Of a stretch of 64,000 nucleotides of DNA, positions 41,281 to 53,655 are shown in pieces. Where the stretch lies: the NCBI RefSeq assembly GCF_050948175.1, contig NW_027490462.1, forward strand, positions 162,134-226,133. Reading direction: 5' to 3'. The DNA comes from Xylocopa sonorina (Eukaryota > Arthropoda > Insecta > Hymenoptera > Apidae). The translations under genes were made by a program, and so were the position numbers. Below the pieces are notes generated by a model. The model had not been told where the DNA came from and did no database searches. It saw only the letters and a list, made by a program, of their open reading frames with translations. The stretch's first letter is position 1. Each line of letters starts with the position of its first letter.

Positions 41281-42239
41281 ATAGGTTTCCGTCACAACTA
41301 ATAGGAACCATCACTTTACATAGATATATAGAACACACATAGTTTTAAACGTAGAACTGAGAATTTGAGAACTTACGTTGAAACGTTAGTAGTGAGAAAT
41401 TCCATCGGATTTCATAGAAATTCAGAACTTACTTGCTATGAGACATAGGCAGATAAGGGCCATCGCGTTGCTTAAAACTTTAGAACTTGCTTACTTCAAC
41501 AAAGATTTCTATTGGCTTCGTCCGTTCTTTTAGAAGAATTTTTGATAAACCACATACTTTTCACGCTTCTGATATCTTTGAAAGTTCGCGAGATGTAATC
41601 GTTTAAGTTTTAAAATGATTACTTAGTGTGGATTATTATTTAGTAACTCGCTCATAAACGAGTCTGCATAGGATTTAATCCATAAGTTTTTAAGCCTGGA
41701 ATTTATGCAGTTATTTGTTATTCACTTATTGCTCATACGACAAAGATTCTGACCACTTCAAAATGGTTGACTTTCATCAATTTTCTTAAAAATTGAAATA
41801 CTGCCCAACTGCTTGCATTAAAGACTGTAATTAAAGCTTTCGAATCATTTTACCTCTTATAGGTGAATTCTGGAATTGAAATTGAATGTTTGACTTTTCT
41901 AGCTCCTGTTTAGACATCTTTCTATTGGAATGTTCAAGTATTTTTCATATTCGTAATTATTAAAAATGTTTTACTTGATTCTTTTATTTAATATTTAGAA
42001 TTTTCTGAGAAATATTTTTTATCGTAATGAACTATATAATTGCAATTATAATTCTTTATGAAGTAATAATAACAGAAAGGTATGTATCCATTCTTGTAGT
42101 TTTGTAAAGAGTATTTAATCTTACTATCTAAAATGAAACATTGAGATCTGTTTACAATCTAATGGAATTTAATTACCTTTTGATTCAAATTCACAATGAT
42201 AATCTTCCATAGTTCAACAATTTTGTGAGCTGTCCTCAG
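41281..42239. other. AT-rich stretch without a recognisable gene
   Basis: Mostly A/T with frequent stops in all frames. The only item noted is a short frame from ATG 42027 encoding 17 hydrophobic residues up to a good splice-donor sequence (AAAG/GTATGT, GT at 42080-42081). It could be an upstream exon of the gene at 42755, but there is no way to show this from sequence alone. Confidence 0.5.
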
Positions 42240-42754
42240 GAATCCGCAGCTCTGTACTTATAAAATGAACGACACAAAGAACAGCCTAACCAAACGTATT
42301 CGAACCGATTTTTCAATACTAATCTTATCATGTTTAACTTATGCTGCAAACTATTGAAATGCCCTTCGAAAAGTGTTTATTCACAGTGAAGTAAACGGTA
42401 AGTATTACGCCTTCCACCACTGTTTACAATATGTATGTTTCATTTACTATCAAAACCGTGAGTATTATCGCCTTTCTTTACTCTTTGTAACCTTCAATGC
42501 CTTCATGTTACAGATCGTTAAACTTGCTTTAAAATGCTCTATCGTATTACGGAAGAATGGACATACCAATTCATTTTAAAAAATGAAGGTAACCTTCATA
42601 TGTCCAACATAACTCCACTTACAAAAAAACTATTTTCATCAACGGATGGCCCCTTTGTACTGTGCAATTTTACATTAGCAAAAACTTCTATGAAACTTAT
42701 AGTTTCGTGGATATCTGAGGTGCTAATTATTACTGCCCCACCCTGTATATTGTT
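42240..42754 (+). other. Putative upstream exon(s) and intron of the 42755 gene
   Basis: A strong donor (ACG/GTAAGT, GT at 42398-42399) and a strong acceptor with a long pyrimidine tract (ATGTTACAG, AG at 42512-42513) define a likely 116-bp intron, 42398-42513. No frame upstream of the donor opens into the downstream protein, so these would be 5' untranslated exons. A TATA-like CTTATAAAATG lies near 42258. The 82-residue frame starting at 42534 overlaps the start of the downstream gene in another frame and is probably chance. Confidence 0.3.
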
Positions 42755-43275
42755 ATGGATGTGTCCAACAAGGCAACGATGAACAGAGTTAAATTTAATA
42801 TTATGATGTTTATTATTTTACTTATAGTATATTTGTTTTTCTGGAATTTTGCCAAAAAACAATGTTCACGATGTCGACAGATGAATATATTTGCCTTAGA
42901 ATTACAAGAGCCAACAATTTCGAAAGTAGAATATTACTTTACTTCGCTAACCGAATCATTGCAAACGTTAAGTAAAGTGCGTGCCTTTCAAAACAGTCAT
43001 ATGCAAATTACGATACAACGTTTCCAAGAAATGGTACGTGCCACTGTTTTTTAATTTCCGTTTATTTAATCAAAGGAAATTTAATTGAAATATCCGCAAA
43101 ATTTGAGGACAAAAAGTTATTGTAATTTTACGCAACATATATGATGGTGATAAAGGATAAGTATACGGAACTGAAAATGGAAAGTAGCGAGCAGAAAAAG
43201 AAACTGATGGAGCTACAAAGTAGATTGATACATCCGTCAAATGATGATTCTAGGTTAATAAAATCTGTTAATTAA
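42755..43275 (+). CDS. Putative two-exon gene; RNF212/Zip3-like protein with degenerate RING
   Basis: Exon 1 is 42755-43033 and exon 2 is 43156-43275, separated by a 122-bp intron with donor ATG/GTACGT and acceptor AAAG/GAT. The join is in phase 0 and gives 132 residues; the acceptor's pyrimidine tract is weak. An in-frame TAA lies shortly before the first ATG; ATG 42779 is an alternative start. Residues 14-32 are very hydrophobic. A Cys-x2-Cys pair follows (C37, C40), then a stretch with VEYYF (58-62), KVRAFQNSH (74-82) and a charged, probably coiled C-terminal helix (94-117). The order Cys pair, aromatic YF segment, FQ helix, coiled coil resembles meiotic RING proteins of the RNF212/Zip3/Vilya type, which act as SUMO or ubiquitin ligases at crossover sites. 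If the hydrophobic segment is the RING core, the ligand positions expected for Cys-x-His-x2-Cys-x2-Cys are I24, Y26, F29 and F32, so zinc binding would be lost. The alternative is a single-pass membrane protein of unknown function. The family call is from memory of the pattern; confidence is low. Confidence 0.4.
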
Positions 43276-44240
43276 AGAACTATTGCAAAAATCAAGTATA
43301 ATCAATATTAATTCTGCTCAAAGGCTATAATAGAATTGGACCGAAATGGGTACAAAACCGGCAATTATATCTATACGTTCTATTCTATGCAAAGGCAAAT
43401 ATTTCAAAGAGAGAAGATGTGTTACTTACAAATTACTTATGTTCCTAGATATCTCACTAATTTGGGCTTCTTGTCTTGCAGAACTTATCATTCATGTAAC
43501 ATGTAAAGGGGTCGAAGAATAGTAAAAGATTTTTAAATTTCATAGCCTCACTTGATACGTCGATTGGATCACGTAAAATATCGGACATTAATTGCATCTA
43601 CATCTTCAGACCTTAAATATATAATTGCAACAACATATTTAATAGCGTTTTAATAACATTTTTCTAATTGTTTATATCTATGCCTAATAAATATATATTA
43701 ATCGAATAAGTTGCTTGACCAAAGAATAAAAGTATCTGAGGCTTACAAATCGGAGCATTACATAACAAGCGTGCATCACATATATAATATTACATGTAAT
43801 AAAAGATGAAGACCAAAAAGATCGTACATAAGTTGAATCCACAATGCGGTCATAGAGATACAGAAGCGGCAAAAATTCCAAACAATAATTTAAAAAATTC
43901 AAAAAGGGGGGAGTGAAAATCCATCTCCTTGACGATGATAAGGAACAAGTCTGCCTCATGCACTAGAATATCCCAAACAGCCAGCGATTGGCACGCCAAT
44001 GACAACGGATGGAACGAATTCCGTGACAGAACTGTGCTAACAAAGTGCTCCTACTCAGCTTTCGAAATGGCATACTGTTAGTACTGGGGCGGCATTCGTA
44101 TCACGGCACTATTAAAGCACCGAGATATAGCACACGGGCTACACGGCCGTGACAATGACACTATCAGCTCACCATAGCTACACGCGTGGTTGTGGCGTAG
44201 GCTGACATTTACTAATGGGGATGCTGTTTCCATAAAAATT
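43276..44240. other. 3' flank and unrecognised sequence
   Basis: AATAAA motifs at 43257-43262 (overlapping the end of the coding region) and at 43686-43691 could serve as polyadenylation signals of the 42755 gene. The rest shows no convincing coding frame; the 91-codon minus-strand frame 43684-43959 is AT-rich and has no family features. Around 43970-44220 base composition becomes more balanced, but nothing is recognised. Confidence 0.45.
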
Positions 44241-45072
44241 ATAAGCAAATATGAAAAATGACTAAACTGTGCAATTTATTTATTTTGATTCCAAAATAGA
44301 TACACCGGCACAAAACAAAGATATAAGAACTCGATTTTATTATTTTCTATAAACTAGCTCGATAGGGCGATTTTTTCCATAAAGTCGATAATTACTTTGT
44401 CATAAAAATATATACACTTACTTTATATATATTTTCTTCAATTTATTGTTACAAATTCATGCAATTGAGGGTTACATTATATACGATGAGAGCATGTTAT
44501 TTCAGAAATTACACAAGGCGAAGTTAGGGACGCAACAGCATGAATTTTTATTTTATAAGTAATATTTTTTTTATAAATAATATTTTTAGTCTATGATGGA
44601 TTGAAAGAAATATATACGACTCGCTCAATAACTATAAATATAGGAAAACGACCATCAAAATGTCTATCAATACTCATATGCTGAACATCTACTGACATCT
44701 AACGGTTCTAATTTGTATGAAAGCACAGGTTCCCCATTGCCAAATGTGATCCTGCGTCATTGCTGAGGAGATTCATGAATGGAGCGATGATACGCGTGTC
44801 ACCATGGTGCTGGTTCTGCGCGATTCGCTTGTCTAGAACGTGCTGGTAACACGATCTGGCATTTTAGTCAACGAATCCGGTCACAGATGACTACGAATCA
44901 GTTGACACTCCTCGGAAGTGGCAATATAGTGCCGGCATGGTGTCGCTACCATCTTGCCGTTTGTTATCTGGGATGCTTTTTAGTGCATTATTCGGAATTG
45001 AATTTGAACACATAGTTACTTAATCGCAAATTTGTATGTACTGTGACGTGGTGAAGTCACAAGGCTCGCTCA
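44241..45072. other. Unrecognised sequence, AT-rich then balanced
   Basis: 44241-44640 is AT-rich with runs of T and A. 44641-45060 is more balanced in composition and could be a fragment of an old repeat, but has no open frame, terminal repeat or RNA fold that I recognise. Confidence 0.5.
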
Positions 45073-45098
45073 CCCCCCCCCCCCCCCCCCCCCCCCCC
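45073..45098 (+). repeat. Poly-C tract (26 C)
   Basis: A run of 26 consecutive C between GCTCA and ACCCTGC. Long homopolymers of C are rare and prone to length error in sequencing, so the true length is uncertain. Confidence 0.95.
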
Positions 45099-45211
45099 AC
45101 CCTGCTTCGGTTAGACTAGCTCGCAGATCACCACCCATGCGAGAAGCGCGACACGGACCATCGCGATAGCTGTATTTGCGAGGAGCGTGAAATACACGAT
45201 GGTAGAACCTT

Positions 45212-45226
45212 CCCCCCCCCCCCCCC
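45212..45226 (+). repeat. Poly-C tract (15 C)
   Basis: A second run of 15 C, 113 bp after the first, between AACCTT and GTTCG. On the opposite strand both are G runs able in principle to form G-quadruplexes. Confidence 0.95.
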
Positions 45227-45510
45227 GTTCGTTTCTCTCTCTACGTTCTACGGATTAGACTGGCGAGCTGATGGAGGAAGCGACCCATAAGACGCCTGTT
45301 CGGCGGATAATAAGACCGCAGGTTCGCGGAAGGGCTGTGCACCGAGATAGCGTGACGGGCTCGACGGTGGAGGAGTCGGGGAGTGAGCAAGAAGAGACCC
45401 TGAAGCCCGACGGATAGGATCCAGAGCTCTGCAACGATAAGACCGCTGCCATAGTCCATGGAGACAAACAGGATGGTTCTCGGGAGTGAGAAGGACCTCT
45501 ACCCCTCCCC
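45227..45510. other. Unrecognised GC-balanced segment next to the array
   Basis: 284 bp between the second poly-C tract and the right satellite arm. It ends in a pyrimidine-rich run, CCTCTACCCCTCCCC (45496-45510), directly abutting satellite. On the minus strand this is a polypurine run of the kind found next to LTRs, but no LTR is recognised beside it. Minus-strand frames 45241-45512 overlap each other and look like chance. Confidence 0.45.
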
Positions 45511-48500
45511 ATTAGAACTCTATTGCTTCGATTGGTAGAAATCTGGAAACGCTATTCCCTAGCAACGAAGTGTTGCATTTACATTCATTTGACGTGTAGA
45601 CGAGAATACATGACACTTCGCAATGAATATTATATCTTATCATGAAAAATAGAAATGAGATGCGATATCGCGTTCTAAGAAGCATTAGAACTCTATTGCT
45701 TCGATAAGTAGACATCTGGAAACGTAATTTCCTAGAGAGGAAGTGTCGCATTTACATTCATTTGAAGTGTAAGCGAGGAATACATGACACTGCGCAATGA
45801 ATATTATATCTTATCATGAAACATAGAAATGTGATGCTATATCACGATTTAAGAAGCATTAGAACACTATTGCTTCGATACGTAGACATCTGCAAACGCT
45901 ACATCCTAGCAAGGAAGTGTTGCACTTACATTCTTTTGAAGTCTATGCGAGGTATACGTGGCATCTCGCAAAGAATATTATATATTATCATGAAACCTAG
46001 AAATGGGATGCGATATCCCGTTTTAAGAAGCATTAAATCTCTATTGCTACGATACGTAGACATCTGCAGACGCTATTTCCAAGCAAGGGAGTGTCGCATT
46101 TACAATCTTTTGAAGTGTATGCGAGGTATAAGTGACACTTCGCAATGAGCATTATAACTTATAATGTAGGAAACATAGAAATGAGATGCGAAATCGCGGT
46201 CTAAGAAGCATTACAACTCTATTGCTTCGATACGTAGACATCTGGAAACGCATTTCCTAGCAAGGAAGTGTGGCATTTACATTATTTTAAATTGTAGACG
46301 TGGTGTACATAACACTTCGTAATTAATATATCTTATCATGATTCTTAGAACTGAGATGCGACTTCGCGTTCTAAGAAGCACTAGAACTTCGTTGCTTCGA
46401 TTCGTAGACATATGCAAACGCTATTTCCTAGCAAGCAAGTGTCGCATTTACATTCTTTAGCTGTGTATGCGAGGAATACATGACACTTCGCAATGAATAT
46501 TTTATCTTGACATGAAACATTGAAATGAGATCCGATATCCCGCTTTAAGAAGCATTAGAACTATTGGTACGATACGTAGAACTTTGCAAACGCTATTTCC
46601 TAGCAAGCAATAGTCGCATTTACTTCCTTTTGAAGTGAATACGAGGTGTACATGATACTTCGCAATGAATATTATATCTTATCCCGAAACATGGAAATGA
46701 GATGCGATATGGCGTTTTGAGAAGCATTAGAACTCTATTACTACGATACGTAGACATCTGCAAACGCTATTTCCTAGCAAGGAAGATTCGCATTTACATT
46801 CTTTTGAAGTGAATACGAGGTATACAGTACACTTCGCACTGAACATTATATCTTATCATGTAACATAGAAGTGAGATGATATCGCGTTTTAAGAAGCACT
46901 AGAACCCTATTGCCTCGATGCGAAGATATCTGCAAACGCTATTTCGTAGCATGGAAGTCTCGCATTTACATACTTTTGAAGGGAATTCGAGGTATACATG
47001 ACAGTTCGGAATGAATATTCTAACTTATCACGAATCATAGATATGAGATGCGATATCGCGATCTAAGAAGTATTAGAACTCTATTGCTACGATACGTAGG
47101 CATCTGCAAACGCTATTTCCTAGCAAGGAATTGTCGCATTTACATTCTTTTGAAGTGAATTCGAGGTATACATGACACTTCGCATTGAATATTATATCTT
47201 ATCACCAAACATAGAAGTGAGTTGCGATATCGCGTTTTAAGAAGCATTAGAATTCTATTGCCTCGACGCGAAGACATCAGCAGACGCTATTTCCTAGCAT
47301 GGAAGTGTCGCATTTACATTCTTTTGAAGTGAATACGAGGTGTACATGACACTTCGCAATGAATATTATATCTTATCACGAAACATAGAAATGAGATGTG
47401 ATGTCGCGATTTAAGTAGCATTAGAACGCTATTGCTACGATACGTAGACATCTGCAAACGCTATTTCCTAGCAAGCAATAGTCGCATTTACATTCTTTTG
47501 ATGTGAATACGAGGTATACATGACCCTTCGCAGTGAATATTATATCTTATCACGAAACATAGAAATGGAATGCGACATCTCGTTTTAAGAAGCATTAGGA
47601 ATCTTTTGCTACGATACGTAGACATCTGCAAAAGCTATTTCCTAGGATGGAAACGTAGCATTTACATTCTTTTGAAGTGAATACTAGGTATACATGACAC
47701 TTCGCAATGAATATTATATCTTATAACGAAACATAGGAATGAAATGCGACATCTCGTTTTGAGTAGCATTGGAAATTTATTGCTACGATAGGTAGGCATC
47801 TGCAAACGCTATTTCCTAGCATGGAAGTGTCGCATTTACATTCTTTTGAAGTGAATACGAGGTGTACATGACACTTCGCAATGAATATTATATCTTATCA
47901 CGAAACATGGAAATGAGATGCGATATGGCGTTTTGAGAAGCATTAGAACCCTATTACTACGATAAGTAGACATCTGCAAACGCTATTTCCTAGCAAGGAA
48001 GATTCGCATTTACATTCTTTTGAAGTGAATACGAGGTATACAGAACACCTCCCACTGAACATTATATCTTATCATGTAACATAGAAGTGAGATGCGATAT
48101 CGCGTTTTAAGAAGCACTAGAACCCTATTGCCTCGATGCGCAGATATCTGCAAGCGCTATTTCCTAGCATGGAAGTCTCGCATTTACATTCTTTTGAAGA
48201 GAATGCGAGGTATACATGACACTTCGGAATGAATATTCTAACTTATCACGAATCATAGATATGAGATGCGATATCGCGATCTAAGAAGCATTAGAACTCT
48301 ATTGCTACGATACGTAGGCATCTGCAAACGCTATTTCCTAGCAAGGAATTGTCGCATTTACATTCTTTTGAAGTGAATACGAGGTATACATGGCAGTTCG
48401 CAATGAATATTATATCTTATCATGAAACATAGATGTGAGATGCGATATCGCGTTTTAAGAAGTATTAGAACTATATTGCTAGGATACGTAGACATCTGCA

Positions 48501-49440
48501 AACAATATTTCCTAGCTAGGAAGTGTCGCATTTACATTCATTTGAAGTGAATACGAGGTATACATAATACTCTACAATGAATATTATATCTTACCAAGGA
48601 ACATAGAAATGAAATGCGACATCTCGTTTTATAAAGCATTAGAATTCTATTGCTGTGATACGTAGACATCTGCAAACGCTGTTTCCTAGCATGTAAGTGT
48701 CGCATTTACATTCTTTTGAAGTGAATACGAGGTATACATGACACTTCGTAATGAGTATTATATCTTATCATGAAACATAGAATTGACATGCGATATCGCG
48801 TTTTAAGAAGCATTAGAACTCTATTGCCTCGACACGTAGACAGCTGCAGACGCTATTTCCTAGCATGGAAGTGTCGCATTTACATTCTTTTGAAGTGAAT
48901 ACAAGGTGTACATGACACTTCGCAATGAATATTATATCTTATCAGGAAACATAGAAATGAGATGCGATATCGCGTTTTGAGAAGCATTAGAACTCTATTG
49001 CTACGATACGTAGACATCTGCAACCGGTATTTCCTAGCAACCAATAGTCGCATTTACATTCTTTTGCAGTGAATTCGAGGTTTACATGACACTTCGGAAT
49101 GAATATTATAACATATCACGAAACATAGAAATGCGATGCGATATCGCGATCTAAGAAGCATTAGAAATCTATTGCTACGACACGTAGGCATCTGCAAACG
49201 CTATGCCCTAGCAAGGAATAGTCGCATTTACATTCTTTTGATGTGAATACGAGGTATACATGACACTTCGCAATGAATATTATATCTTATAATGAAACAT
49301 AGAACTGAGATGCGATATCGCGCTTTAAGAAGCATTAGAATTCTATTGCCTCGACGCGTAGACATCTGCAGACGCTATTTCCTAGCATGGAAGTGTCGCA
49401 TTTACATTCTTTTGAAGTGAATACGAAGTGTACATGACAC

Positions 49441-51050
49441 TTCGCAATGAATATTATATCTTATCACGAAACATATAAATGAGATGCGATATCGCGATTT
49501 GAGTAGCATTGGAACTCTATTGCTACGATACGTGGACATCTGCGAAGGCTATTTCCTAGGGTGGAAACGTCGCATTTACATTGTTTTGAAGTAAATACGA
49601 GGTATACATGATACTTCGCAATGAACATTATATCTTATCATGTATCATAAAAGTGAGATGCGATATCGCGTTTTAAGAAGCATTGGAACCCTATTGCCTC
49701 GATGCGGAGATATCTGCAAAGGCTATTTCCTAGCATGTAAATGTCACATTTACATTCTTTTGAAGTGAATACGAGGCGTACATGACACATCGCAATGAAT
49801 ATTATATCTTATCATGAAACATAGAAATGAGATGCGATATCGAGATTTAAGTAGCATTAGAAATATATTGCTTCCATACGTAGACATCTGAATACGCTAT
49901 TTCCTAGCAGGGAAGTGTCGCATTTACATTCGTTTGGAGTGAATACCAGGTATACATGACACTTCGCAATGAATATTATATTTTATCATGAAGCATAGAA
50001 ATGAGATGCGATATCTCGTTTTGAGAAGTATTAGAACTCCATTCCTACGATACGTAGTCATCTGCAAACGCTATTTCCTAGCAAGGAAGATTAGCATTTA
50101 CATTCTTTTGAAGTGAATACGAGGTATATATGACACTTCGCAATGAACATTATATCTTATCATGTAACATAAAAGTGAGATGCGATATCGCGTCTTAAGA
50201 AGAATTAGAACCCTATTTCCTCGATGCGGAGATATCTGCAAACGCTATTTCCTAGCATGGAAGTGTCGCATTTACATTTCTTTGAAGTGAATTCGAGGTA
50301 TACATGACACTTCGCAATGCATATTATATCTTATAATGAAACATAGAATTGAGATTCGATATCGCGTTTTAAGAAGCATTAGAACTCTATTGCCTCGACG
50401 CGTAGACATCTGCAGACGCTATTTCCTAGCATGGAAGTGTCGCATTTACATTCTTTTGAAGTGAATACGAGGTGTACATGACAATCCGCAATGAATATTA
50501 TATCTTATCAGGAAACTTAGAAATGAGATGCGATATCGCGTTTTGAGAAGCATTAGAACATTATTGCTATGATACGTAGACATCTGCAATCGCTATTTCC
50601 TAGCAAGCAATAGTCGCATTTACATTCTTTTGGAGTGAATACGAGGTATACATGACACTTCGCAATGAATATTATATCTTATCACGAAACATAGAAATGA
50701 GATGCGATATCGCGATCTAAGAAGCATTAGAACTCTATTGCTGCGATATGTAGACATCTGCAAACGCTATTTCCTAGCATGGAAGTGTCGCACTTACGTT
50801 CTTTTGAAGTGAATGCGAGGTATACGTGACACTTCGCAATGAACATTATTTCTTATGACGAAACATATAAATGAGGTGTCATATCGCGATATAAGTAGCA
50901 TTAGAACGCTATTGCTGCGATATGTAGACATCTGCAAACGTTATTTCCTAGCAAGCAATAATCGCATTTACATTCTTTAGAAGTGAATACGAGGTATACA
51001 TTACACTTCGCATTGAATATTATATCTTATCAAGAAACATAGAAGTGAGA
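49441..51050 (+). repeat. 15-monomer higher-order repeat unit, copy 1
   Basis: Matches 52051-53655 at exactly 2610 bp (15 x 174): GTGGAAACGT at 49561 and 52171, and TTACACTTCGCATTG at 51001 and 53611. Within the unit, about 9 consecutive variant monomers are shared in order with few differences. The start of the same string recurs at 55651 and at position 42 of the window. Confidence 0.85.
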
Positions 51051-52050
51051 TGCGATATCGCGTTTTGAGAAGCATTAGAACTATATTGCCCCGACGCGTA
51101 GACATCTGCATACGCTATTTCCTAGCATGGAAGTGTCGCACTTACGTTCTTTTGAAGTGAATACGAGGTATACATGACACTTCGCAATGAATATTATATC
51201 TTATAATGAAACATAGAATTGAGATTCGATATAGCGTTTTAAGAAGCATTAGAACTCTATTGCCTCGACGCGTAGACATCTGCAGACGCTACTTCCTAGC
51301 ATGGAAGTGTCGCATTTACATTCTTTTGAAGTGAATACGAGGTATACCTGACACTTCGCGATGAATATTATATCTTATCAAGAAACATATAAATGAGATG
51401 CGATATTGCGATTCAAGTAGCATTAGAACTCTATTGCTACGATACGTAGACATCTGTATACGCCATTTCCTAGCAAGGATGTGTCGCATTTACATTCGTT
51501 TGGAGGGAATACGAGGTATACATGACACTTCGCAATGAATATTATATCTTATCATGAAACATAGAAGTGAGATGCGATATCGCGTTTTAAGAAGCATTAG
51601 AACTCTATTGCCTCGACGCGTAGACATCTGCAGACGCTATTCCCTAGCATGGAAGTGTCGCATTTACATTCTTTTGAAGTGAATACGAGGTATACCTGAC
51701 ACTTCGCGATGAATATTATATCATATCACGAAACATAGAAATGAGATGCGATATCGCGATCTAAGAAGCATTAGAACTCTATTGCTGCGATATGTAGACA
51801 TCTGCAAACGCTATTTCCTAGCATGGAAGTGTCACACTTACGTTCTTTTGAAGTGAATGCGAGGTATACATGACACTTCGCAATGAACATTATTTCTTAT
51901 GACGAAACATATAAATGAGGTGTCATATCGCGATATAAGTAGCATTAGAACTCTATTGCTGCGATATGTAGACATCTGCAAACGTTATTTCCTAGCAAGC
52001 AATAATAGCATTTACATTCTTTAGAAGTGAATACGAGGTATACATGACAC

Positions 52051-53655
52051 TTCGCAATGAATATTATATCTTATCACGAAACATATAAATGAGATGCGAT
52101 ATCGCGATTTGAGTAGCATTGGAACTCTATTGCTACGATACGTAGACATCTGCGAAGGCTATTTCCTAGGGTGGAAACGTCGCATTTACATTGTTTTGAA
52201 GTAAATACGAGGTATACATGATACTTCGCAATGAACATTATATCTTATCATGTATCATAAAGGTGAGATGCGATATCGCGTTTTAAGAAGCATTGGAACC
52301 CTATTGCCTCGATGCGGAGATATCTGCAAAGGCTATTTCCTAGCATGGAAATGTCACATTTACATTCTTTTGAAGTGAATACGAGGTGTACATGACACAT
52401 CGCAATGAATATTATATCTTATCATGAAACATAGAAATGAGATGCGATATCGAGATTTAAGTAGCATTAGAAATCTATAGCTACCATACGTAGACATCTG
52501 AATACGCTATTTCCTAGCAGGGAAGTGTCGCATTTACATTCGTTTGGAGTGAATACCAGGTATACATGACACTTCGCAATGAATATTATATCTTATCATG
52601 AAGCATAGAAATGAGATGCGATATCTCGTTTTGAGAAGTATTAGAACTCCATTGCTACGATACGTAGTCATCTGCAAACGCTATTTCCTAGCAAGGAAGA
52701 TTAGCATTTACATTCTTTTGAAGTGAATACGAGGTATATATGACACTTCGCAATGAACATTATATCTTATCATGTAACATAAAAGTGAGATGCGATATCG
52801 CGTCTTAAGAAGAATTAGAACCCTATCTCCTCGATGCGGAGATATCTGCAAACGCTATTTCCTAGCATGGAAGTGTCGCATTTACATTTCTTTGAAGTGA
52901 ATTCGAGGTATACATGACACTTCGCAATGCATATTATATCTTATAATGAAACATAGAATTGAGATTCGATATCGCGTTTTAAGAAGCATTAGAACTCTAT
53001 TGCCTCGACGCGTAGACATCTGCAGACGCTATTTCCTAGCATGGAAGTGTCGCATTTACATTCTTTTGAAGTGAATACGAGGTGTACATGACAATCCGCA
53101 ATGAATATTATATCTTATCAGGAAACTTAGAAATGAGATGCGATATCGCGTTTTGAGAAGCATTAGAACATTATTGCTATGATACGTAGACATCTGCAAT
53201 CGCTATTTCCTAGCAAGCAATAGTCGCATTTACATTCTTTTGGAGTGAATACGAGGTATACATGACACTTCGCAATGAATATTATATCTTATCACGAAAC
53301 ATAGAAATGAGATGCGATATCGCGATCTAAGAAGCATTAGAACTCTATTGCTGCGATATGTAGACATCTGCAAACGCTATTTCCTAGCATGGAAGTGTCG
53401 CACTTACGTTCTTTTGAAGTGAATGCGAGGTATACGTGACACTTCGCAATGAACATTATTTCTTATGACGAAACATATAAATGAGGTGTCATATCGCGAT
53501 ATAAGTAGCATTAGAACGCTATTGCTGCGATATGTAGACATCTGCAAACGTTATTTCCTAGCAAGCAATAATCGCATTTACATTCTTTAGAAGTGAATAC
53601 GAGGTATACATTACACTTCGCATTGAATATTATATCTTATCAAGAAACATATAAA
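52051..53655 (+). repeat. 15-monomer higher-order repeat unit, copy 2
   Basis: Second copy of 49441-51050. At about 53640 the matching partner changes: beyond it the sequence follows 51381 onward at a spacing of 2262 bp (13 monomers) rather than 2610. The switch point marks an exchange inside a monomer. 53643-54330 is copied again at 56253-56940, once more at a spacing of 2610. Confidence 0.8.

Larger units (their letters stand above)
40925..45510. other. Non-satellite island inside the array
   Basis: This 4.6-kb sequence holds no satellite monomers. It lies between the inverted block and the right arm, and its parts are annotated separately. It mixes an LTR-like fragment, AT-rich unique DNA, a likely small gene with introns, unrecognised sequence and two poly-C tracts near the right edge. 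Satellite resumes abruptly at 45511 in + orientation with ATTAGAACTC. Confidence 0.9.

Noticed and set aside
42534..42782. 82-codon + frame overlapping the start of the 42755 gene
   Set aside because: Overlaps the better-supported gene in another frame, no recognisable domain, and runs through a likely untranslated exon. It cannot be fully excluded.
43684..43959. 91-codon minus-strand frame
   Set aside because: AT-rich, hydrophobic-biased composition expected of random AT-rich DNA; no motif and no splice-compatible partner noticed.
45241..45512. Two overlapping minus-strand frames beside the right arm
   Set aside because: Mutually overlapping, no conserved features, and one starts at the satellite junction.
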